In this document: in pieces, positions 46,361 to 55,113 of the stretch
How positions within the stretch are numbered: the first letter of the stretch is position 1
Layout: every line of letters starts with the position of its first letter
From: Lepas anatifera
Taxonomy: Eukaryota; Arthropoda; Thecostraca; Lepadidae
Reading direction: 5' to 3'
Length of the DNA stretch: 64,000 bases
Assembly (NCBI GenBank): GCA_034440635.1
Contig: JAOTON010000455.1
Coordinates: forward strand, 186,001 to 250,000
Notes under the pieces: model-generated
The model's database searches: none
The model's input: the letters and a program-made list of their open reading frames with translations, nothing else
What the model was told of the DNA's origin: nothing
Made by a program: the position numbers and the translations under genes

Positions 46361-46818
46361 GATTGATTGATTATTGGGTTTTAGGGGCGCGCCAACCTGC
46401 GAGGTCATATAGCGCCCATAACACTTCTCTGCAGTCAAAGCTTATAAATTTGTCTGTCTTTAGGGGAAAGTAAATTCTCGTCTACAGTGAACTAATATTT
46501 ACATTAAAGAGTGATTCTTTCACATCGTAGTTATGATTCTCACTGCACGGATGCATGGTCACAGATTCAAACAGGTTTACCGCGCCGGCAGGCGCCTCGG
46601 CGCGGGGCGCCGGGGCATCACTTCCGGCACCCACCCCGCGCCAACGGACCCAGGGGCCCGGGGGCGCGGGGGCAGCCTAGACGCCGGACCCAAGCCCGAC
46701 GTCTAACGGAGGCCCTCCCCGTCGCTCCGAGACTTGAAAGGCCCCGGAGCGAAAGGGAGGACCCGCCAAATCGGCGCCAGGCGCCTATCAGCGCGGTTGA
46801 CTACCACAACACACGCGT

Positions 46819-49800
46819 TTAACCAGGATCAAATATTATCGTAAAGTCAATGTCTCTAAGATAGGACAGCACCCGTTCAACCATACTGGAGTCACGGCCG
46901 ATCAATTCTAAAAGTGTGGACTCCTGCCGGTGCACGCCAAAATGTAAAGACCTGCGTCTAGCATATTCCGGGCATGAGACCAGCACGTGTCGGACCGACA
47001 GGGGCGCCGCACATCGCTGACATTGTGGTCGAGGTTCGCCGCATAACAGATATCGGTGAGTGGCCAGCGTGTGGCCAGTCCGCAATCGACACAACGCCAC
47101 CTCCTCACGGCGGTTAGGCCGCAGCGAGGATGGCCACTCACCGATCTCAGGTTTGATAACTTTCAACTTGCTATTTATTATATTATTCCATTGTTCTTGC
47201 CATACACTGCGAAGGTGGGTACATATATATGGGTACAAATCTCTAGCGGGGATTCGTTGCGCACGCCTGCAGGGCCTACGGGAAGCACGTCGGGCCGCTG
47301 CGTCTGCCACTTCATTCAATTGTATTCCAACATGACTTGGGATCCAGCAGAGTGTTACATACTTTCCCAGTCTGGCAAGGCGAGTTAAGCGCAGGACAAT
47401 GTTTAAAACAAGTCCATCACTTGGGTTGAAACCACTCACAGCTTGAATGCTGCTAAGGCTATCGGTGAAAATAACGTATTTCGTGGCATCACTAACTTCG
47501 ATAAAGCATAGAGCCTTATCCAAGGCGGTGAGTTCAGAGGTGAAAACCGACGCAAAAGATGAAAGTGAGAAATTTCTTGTTACTGTATCCGTAACAAAAG
47601 CGCATCCCACTCCAACATCAGTTTTTGATCCGTCAGTGTAGAACGACACATGATCTGCATACTGTGCAATGTGTTCGAGCGCCAATTGTTTAAATTCAGT
47701 AGGGATAGTATCGGATTTGGTTTTCCCTGCGAGAGTCATGTCGGTTTTTGGGCAGATAAGTTCCCAAGGAGGGATGTCTGAAAGCTCGCTATGAGTCACA
47801 ACACTCGGCTGGATACCACTTTCGGCCGAGAAACGTTGGACGCGTACGCCCAGTGGGATTCCTCTTTGCACGTTCACAAACAGCCGTAGCATGTTCCGCG
47901 AAAAAACTGCGTTATATGTTGGGTGTGACGGAGACTGAGCCAGCTTACAGGCGTAACGCTGCCCGAGCAGGCGCCGTCGCAATGCGAGAGGTGGTTCATT
48001 TGCTTCCACCAACAAGCTGGAGCACGGTGTTGTCCTAAACGCACCTGTGGCCACTCGGAGTGCACTATGGTGAATCGTATCTAAACAGCGTTTAGCTGAT
48101 TCCGACGCAGAATCGTATACAAAACAGGCGTAATCCATCTTGGAACGAACAAGAGACCGATAGAGAATGAGAAGTGTCTTCCTGTCCGCTCCGTACGATA
48201 GACGAGATGCACATTTCAAGGCATTCAATGATTTAAAACACTTGTCACGTATATTCCTAATGTGTGCGTTGTATGTCAGCCGTTTATCAAACGTTACTCC
48301 GAGAAACTTTGCTGTCGGTTGGAAAGTGACAGTTTTACCGCGCAACGATACCATAGGTTCCGGACAGGTCCTGCGCCTGCCACAGAAATGAACACCAGCG
48401 GTTTTTTCGGTCGAAAAATATAATCCATTTTTACTACTCCAGCGTTCCAGATGGTTCACGGCCAGCTGGAGCTGACGGGAAAGTGCCGGCGTTGTTGAAG
48501 CCTTTGCCCATACTGCGATGTCGTCCACGAAAATGGATGCCTGAATGGAAGGTGGGAGTGAATGTGTGACGTCATTTATGGCCAGAGCGAAGAGGCAGAT
48601 ACTAGAGACGCTCCCCTGCGGAATGCCTTCTTCTTGATAAAAGGTGTTTGAGTATGTACCACCTACTCTGACACGGAACGTCCTATCAGTCAAAAAATTT
48701 TTCATAAAGAACCCCATCTGACCTCTGATACCACACTTATGCAACTTTAAAAGGATACCATGTCGCCACGCTGTATCATAAGCGGCAATGGCGTCAAAGA
48801 AGACGGCTCCCAGCTGACGCCTCTCTTTAAATGCAATTCGCACTGAGGTGTCAAGTGATACCAAGTGGTCCACCGTACTGCGGCCTCTACGAAACCCACA
48901 CTGGTTGTTATTGATGATGCCCCGGCTTTCCAAATACCAAACGAGTCTTACATTCACCATTTTTTCGAACAACTTGCACATGCACGAGGTAAGCGAGATC
49001 GGCCTAAAGTGCAAAGGGTCCAATCCAGATTTACCAGGTTTAAGGATTGGTATCACTATAGCCTCCCGCCACGCCGGTATAAATTCGCCGGACTCCCACA
49101 TCATATTGAATGAGGCCAGCAGTACCCTGAGTGCGCTCTGCGATAGTGCTTTAAACATATCATTGTGAATTAAATCCGGGCCCTCGGCCACAGGGTGGAG
49201 CCCACGAATGGCTGCCGCTAGCTCATGCAAGGTAAAGGGCTTATTGTATGACAGTGTGCTGGTGGTTCCAAAATGTATACTTTTCTGTTCAGCTAGGGTT
49301 TTATATCGCATAAATGAGACATCCTCCCTAACTGAACTACAGCGCTGTGCAATCGCATTTCCTATACAGTCGGCTACTTCTGTTGGATTGAATATATTCC
49401 TACCACCAATCTGCAGAGTTGGTAGTGGTGTGGAGACCGACCTACCTTCGATACGGTGGATTTGACCAAACACTTGAGACAATGGCGTAAATCGATTCAG
49501 TTTACCTACGTATTCTCTCCAACATTTTCTCTTAGCTTGTTTTATTGTGCGCCTGCAGGCGGCTCGAGATTTCCGATACATATTTAAGTTTTGCTGAGTG
49601 GAATTTCGTTTAAACTGTCTGTAAGCGCGCCGCCGCTCTCGGACAGCGTCACGGCATTCCATGCTCCACCACGGTACCGGTGGTCGCCGAGGGTTTTTTG
49701 ATGTTCGCGGTATAGAAGCATAAGCAGCGTCTCGGAGGATAGCTGTAAATTGGTCGACTGTGAACGGTGTTTGGGTTGAAAAGGTTTCCAAATAGTCATC

Positions 49801-50556
49801 CACGAGAGAGCTAAATAAGGACATATCAGCATTTTTCATCTTCCAACGTTGCGGTCTCGTGCCTAAAACAGATGTGTTGTCACAAGTCACTAAAACAGGG
49901 AAATGGTCACTTCCCATGGGGTCACTGCACACAGCCCAGCTAAACAGAGCAGATAGCTCTGGGCTGCAAAGGCTAAGATCCAATGCCGATTCCCGACCGG
50001 ATGGAATGGTAAGATGTGTTGGTGCTCCGGTGTTTAAAATACAAAGGCTCACACCCTGGATAAAATGATCGAGGTGCCGACCCCGAGAGTTAATATCTTC
50101 ACACCCCCAAGCGGTGTGGTGAGCATTAAAGTCTCCCAAGAGAAGGATGGGCGGTGGTAGCTCAGATATAAGCAAATTTAGTTCACGAGTGGGCATGTCT
50201 ACCCCAGGGGGTAGGTATATAGAGCAGAGCGATATCTGCCTTCGAGCGATATATATACGTGCTGCCACGGCTTGCAGCCGTGTTTGGAGTGATATTTGCT
50301 TTGCTGGTATATAATTATTGATTGCGAGAAGAACACCACCGTGGGCGACTGGGTTACGTTGTAAATCCTTTCGAAATATTGAAAAACCTGTAAGGGAGAA
50401 TGGGATCTCAGCTGAGAGTTTAGTTTCTTGCAGGCATATAGCTGCCAGTCCCCTGGATCTCATAAAAGCCTGGAGATCCCCGGCGCTGGTGCGAATTCCA
50501 CGACAGTTCCACTGCAAAAACGTGTTAATGATGGGGGTGGAAGTTAGGGTGAGCGC
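46819..50556 (-). CDS. LINE A ORF2: endonuclease-reverse transcriptase-RNase H
   Basis: One uninterrupted frame of about 1,245 codons. Counting residues from codon 50517: APE-type endonuclease about 1-225 (LQWNCRGI, CLQETKL, LLLGDFNAHHTAWG, DHFPV); reverse transcriptase about 480-745 (HFRPISLTSCMCKLFEKMV, QCGFRRGRSTVDHLVSL, catalytic FVDD near 662); RNase H about 955-1075 (FYTDGSK, ELTALDKAL, FTDSLSS, WIPSHVG with a final Asp); C-terminal finger CQRCAAPLSVRHVLVSC near 1162. It copies element RNA into DNA at nicked target sites. The frame opens after TAG at 50559, and there is no ATG until 50463, inside the endonuclease, so initiation is unusual or the start codon has been lost. Intactness implies recent activity. 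Confidence 0.9.
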   Translation of the reverse strand, partial: ALTLTSTPIINTFLQWNCRGIRTSAGDLQAFMRSRGLAAICLQETKLSAEIPFSLTGFSIFRKDLQRNPVAHGGVLLAINNYIPAKQISLQTRLQAVAARIYIARRQISLCSIYLPPGVDMPTRELNLLISELPPPILLLGDFNAHHTAWGCEDINSRGRHLDHFIQGVSLCILNTGAPTHLTIPSGRESALDLSLCSPELSALFSWAVCSDPMGSDHFPVLVTCDNTSVLGTRPQRWKMKNADMSLFSSLVDDYLETFSTQTPFTVDQFTAILRDAAYASIPRTSKNPRRPPVPWWSMECRDAVRERRRAYRQFKRNSTQQNLNMYRKSRAACRRTIKQAKRKCWREYVGKLNRFTPLSQVFGQIHRIEGRSVSTPLPTLQIGGRNIFNPTEVADCIGNAIAQRCSSVREDVSFMRYKTLAEQKSIHFGTTSTLSYNKPFTLHELAAAIRGLHPVAEGPDLIHNDMFKALSQSALRVLLASFNMMWESGEFIPAWREAIVIPILKPGKSGLDPLHFRPISLTSCMCKLFEKMVNVRLVWYLESRGIINNNQCGFRRGRSTVDHLVSLDTSVRIAFKERRQLGAVFFDAIAAYDTAWRHGILLKLHKCGIRGQMGFFMKNFLTDRTFRVRVGGTYSNTFYQEEGIPQGSVSSICLFALAINDVTHSLPPSIQASIFVDDIAVWAKASTTPALSRQLQLAVNHLERWSSKNGLYFSTEKTAGVHFCGRRRTCPEPMVSLRGKTVTFQPTAKFLGVTFDKRLTYNAHIRNIRDKCFKSLNALKCASRLSYGADRKTLLILYRSLVRSKMDYACFVYDSASESAKRCLDTIHHSALRVATGAFRTTPCSSLLVEANEPPLALRRRLLGQRYACKLAQSPSHPTYNAVFSRNMLRLFVNVQRGIPLGVRVQRFSAESGIQPSVVTHSELSDIPPWELICPKTDMTLAGKTKSDTIPTEFKQLALEHIAQYADHVSFYTDGSKTDVGVGCAFVTDTVTRNFSLSSFASVFTSELTALDKALCFIEVSDATKYVIFTDSLSSIQAVSGFNPSDGLVLNIVLRLTRLARLGKYVTLCWIPSHVGIQLNEVADAAARRASRRPCRRAQRIPARDLYPYICTHLRSVWQEQWNNIINSKLKVIKPEIGEWPSSLRPNRREEVALCRLRTGHTLATHRYLLCGEPRPQCQRCAAPLSVRHVLVSCPEYARRRSLHFGVHRQESTLLELIGRDSSMVERVLSYLRDIDFTIIFDPG

Positions 50557-50575
50557 CTACCAGAGGAGCTACTTG
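50518..50575 (-). other. LINE A ORF1-ORF2 junction
   Basis: ORF1 ends with TAG at 50578-50576. The ORF2 frame has TAG at 50559-50557 and is open from 50556, in a different frame from ORF1. There is no ATG and no overlap, so neither simple reinitiation at ATG nor overlap frameshifting is visible. Confidence 0.75.
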
Positions 50576-52225
50576 CTATTTCCAGTATGGGCCTCCTGGC
50601 CCATAGGTTTTCTTTGGGGGCCCAGAGGGCGCCCCACTTTGCCTGGGTCGAGACGATGCCCCAGGCCTAGATGTCCCTATTGATGCTGCTCGGGCTTTAG
50701 AAGGTTGTGGCTGGCCTGGAGGAGTCCCGGATGCCACACGTTTGGTGGGAGATCTTCCCCTAGTGCTATCCTCCCTCCGTGACCCCTCAAACTGCCTCCT
50801 GACAGCCGCAACCGACGTCGGCGGCGGTGGGGGAGGCGGAGGGGGCTGATTATCGGACAGAGGAGAAAAGGCAGGAGTAGAGGTAGAGGGCTCACCGTCA
50901 ACAGAGATTTCAACGGGGGGCTGGACTGGGGACGGCAGTTGACGTCGCTTCCCACCCTTGCCCACCGTCGTCCAACCCTCGGTCGCTTGAGGGGGGTCAG
51001 GCTCCGGTGCCACCAAGGGCACCCTTTGCCTCGGAGTGGCGGGAGTCTCAGACGGGGTGTTGGGGGCAGGAGTGGTCCCCTGCTCCCCGCCCCCACCCCC
51101 AGTCGGGGCCACAGGCGGCGGGGGAGGGGTGGGAGGGATGGGTGGAGGAGGTGCCGCCTCCGGCTGCGATGTCGGGGCGGCGGGCTGGCCAGAAATGACC
51201 AGCCCCATCCTCCCCGCCAGGCGGATAAAGTCCGCCAGGGTCAGGGAACGGATGACCTCCTCCGGGGTCATCCGCGGTGTCGCTGGCGTCCTTGAGGGCG
51301 CCGCTACGGCGGTCGCTATTCCGCCCACTGTCTCTGCATATGATCTCTGAGGGTAGGAGGTCTCATAGGCTTCCCCCGCAGCCCTAAATAGAATACGTTT
51401 CGCGACCATGATAGAAAGAATCTCCTTTTCTGTCTTCATACGTGGGCAGTTTTTATCATTTGCAGAGTGTGATCCTTTACAGTTTATGCAGTAAAGTGCT
51501 CGTGCGTCACAGTCCCTTCCGTCATGCTTGTTTGATCCACATCGCTCACACACTTTCTCTCCCTTACAAAATCTGGCTGTATGACCATAGCGTTGGCAGG
51601 AAAAGCACCGCATCGGGTTGGGAACATAGGGCCTGACCCGAATCTTCACATATCCGACATTCACGTCCGCCGGCAAATCTACACTATCAAAGGTCAGTAT
51701 CACAGTGTCAGTCTCCTCGAGAATCCCTCCTACTTTTCGCCGCACTCTCCTCGCCTCCACTACACCGCTCTCCATGAGTCCATCAACTATCTCCTCATCC
51801 GGAACCCCTTTCAGATCAAAACATGTAATGACACCCTTCGAAAAATTCTTTGTCTTGTGTGGTACAATCGTGACATTCACCTTTACTACTTTCCCCTGCT
51901 CCGCTTCTCGCTTCGTGTATCGCAGTTCTGTCGTTTCGAGTGCACGCTGTGCATCTGCTGGGCTACTGAGCTCCACCTCCAGGACGCCGTCCCGAAGGCA
52001 GCTGCACCTCATCACCTTGCCAAGTCGGTCACATGCCTCCTTGCGTTGAAACGGCGAAAGTGATGATAGGGGCTGTCTACACCCCGAATCATTACAACAC
52101 GCGGGCGGGAGGGCTTTAAAGTGGCCCTTTGAGAGCCGGCAGTTTCGTTCCCACCACCCTGAAGGGGGAGGGGAGGGGAGGGGTTTGCGGTGTTGAGTGT
52201 ATCCATGAAAAGTTCTTAAATTCAA
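50576..52225 (-). CDS. LINE A ORF1: gag-like nucleic-acid-binding protein
   Basis: A 549-codon frame. An RRM-like N-terminal half (VMRCSCLRDGVLEVELSS) is followed by three CCHC knuckles at about 205-255 (CFSCQRYGHTARFC, CERCGSNKHDGRDC, CINCKGSHSANDKNC) and a Pro-rich, basic tail. It binds element RNA to form RNPs. There is no ATG near the start of this frame. An ATG at 52206 opens another frame (MDTLNTANPSPPL ... VVMIRGVD) that looks like the true N-terminus and runs into this one at a G run (C run on the coding strand) at 52069-52072, implying a one-base frameshift in this copy or in the assembly. Confidence 0.85.
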   Translation of the reverse strand: MNLRTFHGYTQHRKPLPSPPPSGWWERNCRLSKGHFKALPPACCNDSGCRQPLSSLSPFQRKEACDRLGKVMRCSCLRDGVLEVELSSPADAQRALETTELRYTKREAEQGKVVKVNVTIVPHKTKNFSKGVITCFDLKGVPDEEIVDGLMESGVVEARRVRRKVGGILEETDTVILTFDSVDLPADVNVGYVKIRVRPYVPNPMRCFSCQRYGHTARFCKGEKVCERCGSNKHDGRDCDARALYCINCKGSHSANDKNCPRMKTEKEILSIMVAKRILFRAAGEAYETSYPQRSYAETVGGIATAVAAPSRTPATPRMTPEEVIRSLTLADFIRLAGRMGLVISGQPAAPTSQPEAAPPPPIPPTPPPPPVAPTGGGGGEQGTTPAPNTPSETPATPRQRVPLVAPEPDPPQATEGWTTVGKGGKRRQLPSPVQPPVEISVDGEPSTSTPAFSPLSDNQPPPPPPPPPTSVAAVRRQFEGSRREDSTRGRSPTKRVASGTPPGQPQPSKARAASIGTSRPGASSRPRQSGAPSGPPKKTYGPGGPYWK

Positions 52226-53334
52226 CCAGCCACGTGCGCCCCCCTTCCGACGAGGGTGCTACGAGGCGAGACGACGCACGGGCTGGCTATACGGGGGAGA
52301 CGCCGCCGTTACAGAGGGAGGAGAGAGACTCACCAAACCCCCCTGCCCCGACGACGGTCCCCCCTTGCACCTAGCCTAGACGACCCCGGGCGGGGCCTGA
52401 CACCCCACCCTCCCCGGGTGAAGTTGGGACCTCACCCAAGGAGGGAGGGGCAGCCGAGCCCCACCAAAGGCCGACAGACTTTTACAATGCTGCTACTCTT
52501 GTCGATGCCCTCAAGAGTTCCCCGCCCTTGCGGAAATCCAGACCAAAGTAGAGTGTTGCTAGAGGACGACGAACGAACACAGCGCCTCCCTCAGCTCAGC
52601 TACCAGGACTCCTTCATCCCGGGGTACGGGTCGGTGCGCAGCTCACCTTAAAAAGACAGGCGCCCTCGCACGGCCTCATCGGAGCAAGCGACTACCACCT
52701 GCTCGTCACAACTGATTCCCGGCTGGTCCGAGAGAAGCGAGCCCCCGGCCCGCAGGGCCGGCGAATGGAGGGATCCAATCGCCAGTCGCACGAGCCGGAG
52801 GCCCACATCCACCCAGACCATCCAGGAATCATAGGCACGTGCAAGGACGCCCATGATACTGGGATAATGTGGGTAGCTGGGAAGTTATGAGTTGGAAAAG
52901 GAGGAGGGTCGGTCTGCGCTGTCCAGCCCAGACGCGCGCCGCACGCGACCGGAGGTGTCCACACTCAAGACGAGCCAGAGTGCACACACCCCCGCCACCC
53001 GCGGAGACACGCCGGGCCAGACAACGCAGACAGTGGGCAGGAGAGGTGTTTAGGAGTGGACAGAAAGGATACGGGTGGAGAGACATGGAGAGATAAGGAA
53101 ATAAGGAAAGAAGAGGAAAATGAACAAGGAGTTGGTGGGATTTGAATTTAGGAAGGCCAAGAAAGGATGAGGATGGCAGTTTCGATTTGGCCTCTCGCCC
53201 GAAGACGAGGGGCGAAACCCATCCTGCCAACTGGGGTCGCGGGTGTCGTCACATCCCGTGCCCAATTATCCATGTGCCGGACCAGTCAGCAGGTGCCAAC
53301 AAGTCCAGCAGATGAAAATCGGTCCCCTGCGAGG
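52226..53334 (-). other. LINE A 5'UTR
   Basis: GC-rich, no long frame matching a known domain. The 5' end at 53334 is defined by the target duplication. It probably carries the element's internal promoter; no motif is identified. Confidence 0.65.
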
Positions 53335-54110
53335 TGGAGTGCTGTCAGTGAGCTAGCAGAGTCCGTTATGATAAGACATCGATCCTCTTGAAAACGCTTG
53401 ATGTGTCTTAAAACCCGGAGAATGGCATATAGTTCTGCGGTAAAACCCGAAACAGACGCTGGTAGGCTAAAACCCTGACTCAGTCCCTCTCCTAAAAAGG
53501 CGCTTCCAGCACCGCCGGTAGACTTCGAGCCGTCAGTGTATAATCGGGCATGACCTGCATACGAGCCGATTTTGCGCAGCGCTAAGGCCAGAAATTCTGA
53601 GGGTAGTGTTGCTGCTTTTTATGGCGCATCAGATAGAGATCGCATTGTGCAGGGATGAGTCGCCATGGTTCCGTACGTTCTGGTCGCGTTTCAGCAATTA
53701 CTTCCAGGTCAACGCCGCTGCCTTCTAACCACAGAGATACACGCAAACAGAGAGCTCGTGAAGATTTATGTCGCACCATTCTGAGGCGCATAGTCAAATT
53801 TTTGTCGAAAATCCACCTGTGTGTTGGATGGGACGGATCCTGCCTGATTTTTCTAGCGTATGATAATGCCAACCGCTTCCTTCTCAGGTCTAGCGGAGGT
53901 TCGTTGGCGTCTACTAAAAGGCTTGCCCTGCGGGACGTACGAAAAGCGCCCGTCGCCACCGTCGCCGTCGTGGTGTACAGCGTCCAGAGGCTGCTTAACG
54001 TTGCTCAAAGCACCATCATATACTACTGAGCCATAATCTAATACGGACCTGATGAGAGCACGGTACAAACGGAGAAGTGTTAACCTATCGCCACCATAGA
54101 AATGTTATTT
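53335..54110 (-). mobile_element. Older LINE (family B), 5' part of the interrupted copy
   Basis: The minus strand has RT C-terminal and linker sequence (ATGAFRTSRRASLLVDANEP, DYGSVVYDGA) and the start of RNase H (LYTDGSKSTGGAGSAFLGEG, then FTAELYAILRVL and IITDSASS), across frameshifts. It continues at 46360 once LINE A is removed. Confidence 0.82.
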
Positions 54111-54160
54111 CACCATTTCACAATTTATTTTCTAGTGATAATTATATGTAATGTTTGTCC

Positions 54161-54307
54161 CATAGGCGTAGGAACATCCAGAATATGGGGGGGGCAGCGG
54201 GCATTTTGAAGTTATTTCTTTCCAGTCAACGCCATAGGGTTAATGGTAAGAATCATGAATATTGGGGGGCCATGGCCCCTCTGGCCCACCCCTTTCCTAC
54301 GCCTATG
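54161..54307. mobile_element. 147-bp hAT-type MITE with perfect 8-bp target duplication
   Basis: Ends CATAGGCGTAGGA and TCCTACGCCTATG are perfect inverses. Flanks GTTTGTCC at 54153-54160 and 54308-54315 are identical. The interior is too short to code. Confidence 0.9.
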
Positions 54308-54822
54308 GTTTGTCCTACTAGCGCAATTTCAATATAAATTCGAACCCTTGAATTTTTCTTAGATCGGGTAGTCGATAAAAGGTTTATGCATCGTTTACCC
54401 AAATTGTATGCGACCATCTGGGAACCGGTATATACTAAAATCAAAACTTCTATGGGTGTTGCCACTGATAAAGCAGCAAGGGGTGAATGCATATTCAACC
54501 CATTCATGGACGGATACTGTTTTCTGGGAAAGAAACTTCGGACTTGAGCCCGCTGACTGTTGCATTTTGCATATGCTGCTATGTCAACCGTGCGAGCGAT
54601 GATCAGATGGAAACCCGTTGTCAGATGCCATTTTTTCTGTTTTTCATATGTTAGCGGAGTTTTCCTTCTCCGCTAATGCTTGATTTGCCTTTTTCTGGGA
54701 TTAAAGAAGGCCAAGGGTGCAAATAAACTAACGCATAGTAAGCTTTTCAGTCACATTAAAGTGTCCTTCTCCCAGTGCCTCCCAAAGTTGGTGTTCCCGT
54801 AAACAAGTTCTGACTGCGGCCC

Positions 54823-55113
54823 TGGCTGCTTTGGTTAATGTGCCCAGCATTGGCAGGTAAGATCAGTTCAGACTTTTTCATTCAGTCAGACTTTCATTTC
54901 CTGAAATTCCAGTGTGACTCGGCACCCAAAGAAAACGCACGCCAGTACCGTCGAGAAGGCTTCTGACAGCGATCTCCTCGAGAGGTACTGGCGGGCGTTT
55001 TCTTTGGGTGCCGAGCCACAATGGAATTTCAGGAAATGAAAAGTCTGACTAAATGAAAAAGTCCGAGACGATCTTACCTGACAATGCCGGGCACTTATAG
55101 GCAAAGCAGCTCG
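54823..55113. repeat. Inverted duplication of LINE B 3' sequence
   Basis: Two arms of about 120-140 bp face each other around 54970, sharing GCTGCTTTG, GTGCCC(A/G)GCATT, CAGGTAAGATC, GACTTTTTCATT and CGGCACCCAAAGAAAACGC. The inner part is the RNase H end (WVPSH) of a LINE B-type element, so this is a head-to-head rearrangement of a LINE fragment. Confidence 0.8.

Larger units (their letters stand above)
46361..53334 (-). mobile_element. Full-length RNase H-bearing non-LTR retrotransposon (LINE A), 6974 bp
   Basis: Two-ORF LINE on the minus strand: 5'UTR about 53334-52207, ORF1 (gag-like, 52206/52225-50576), ORF2 (50556-46819), 3'UTR to 46361, ending in (GATT)n. It is flanked by TGGAGTGCT at 46352-46360 and 53335-53343, the target duplication. 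It sits in the RNase H region of LINE B in the same orientation. RNase H downstream of RT and a C-terminal CCHC finger place it in the I-type group (I/Nimb/Loa-like); the exact clade is not determined. Confidence 0.9.
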
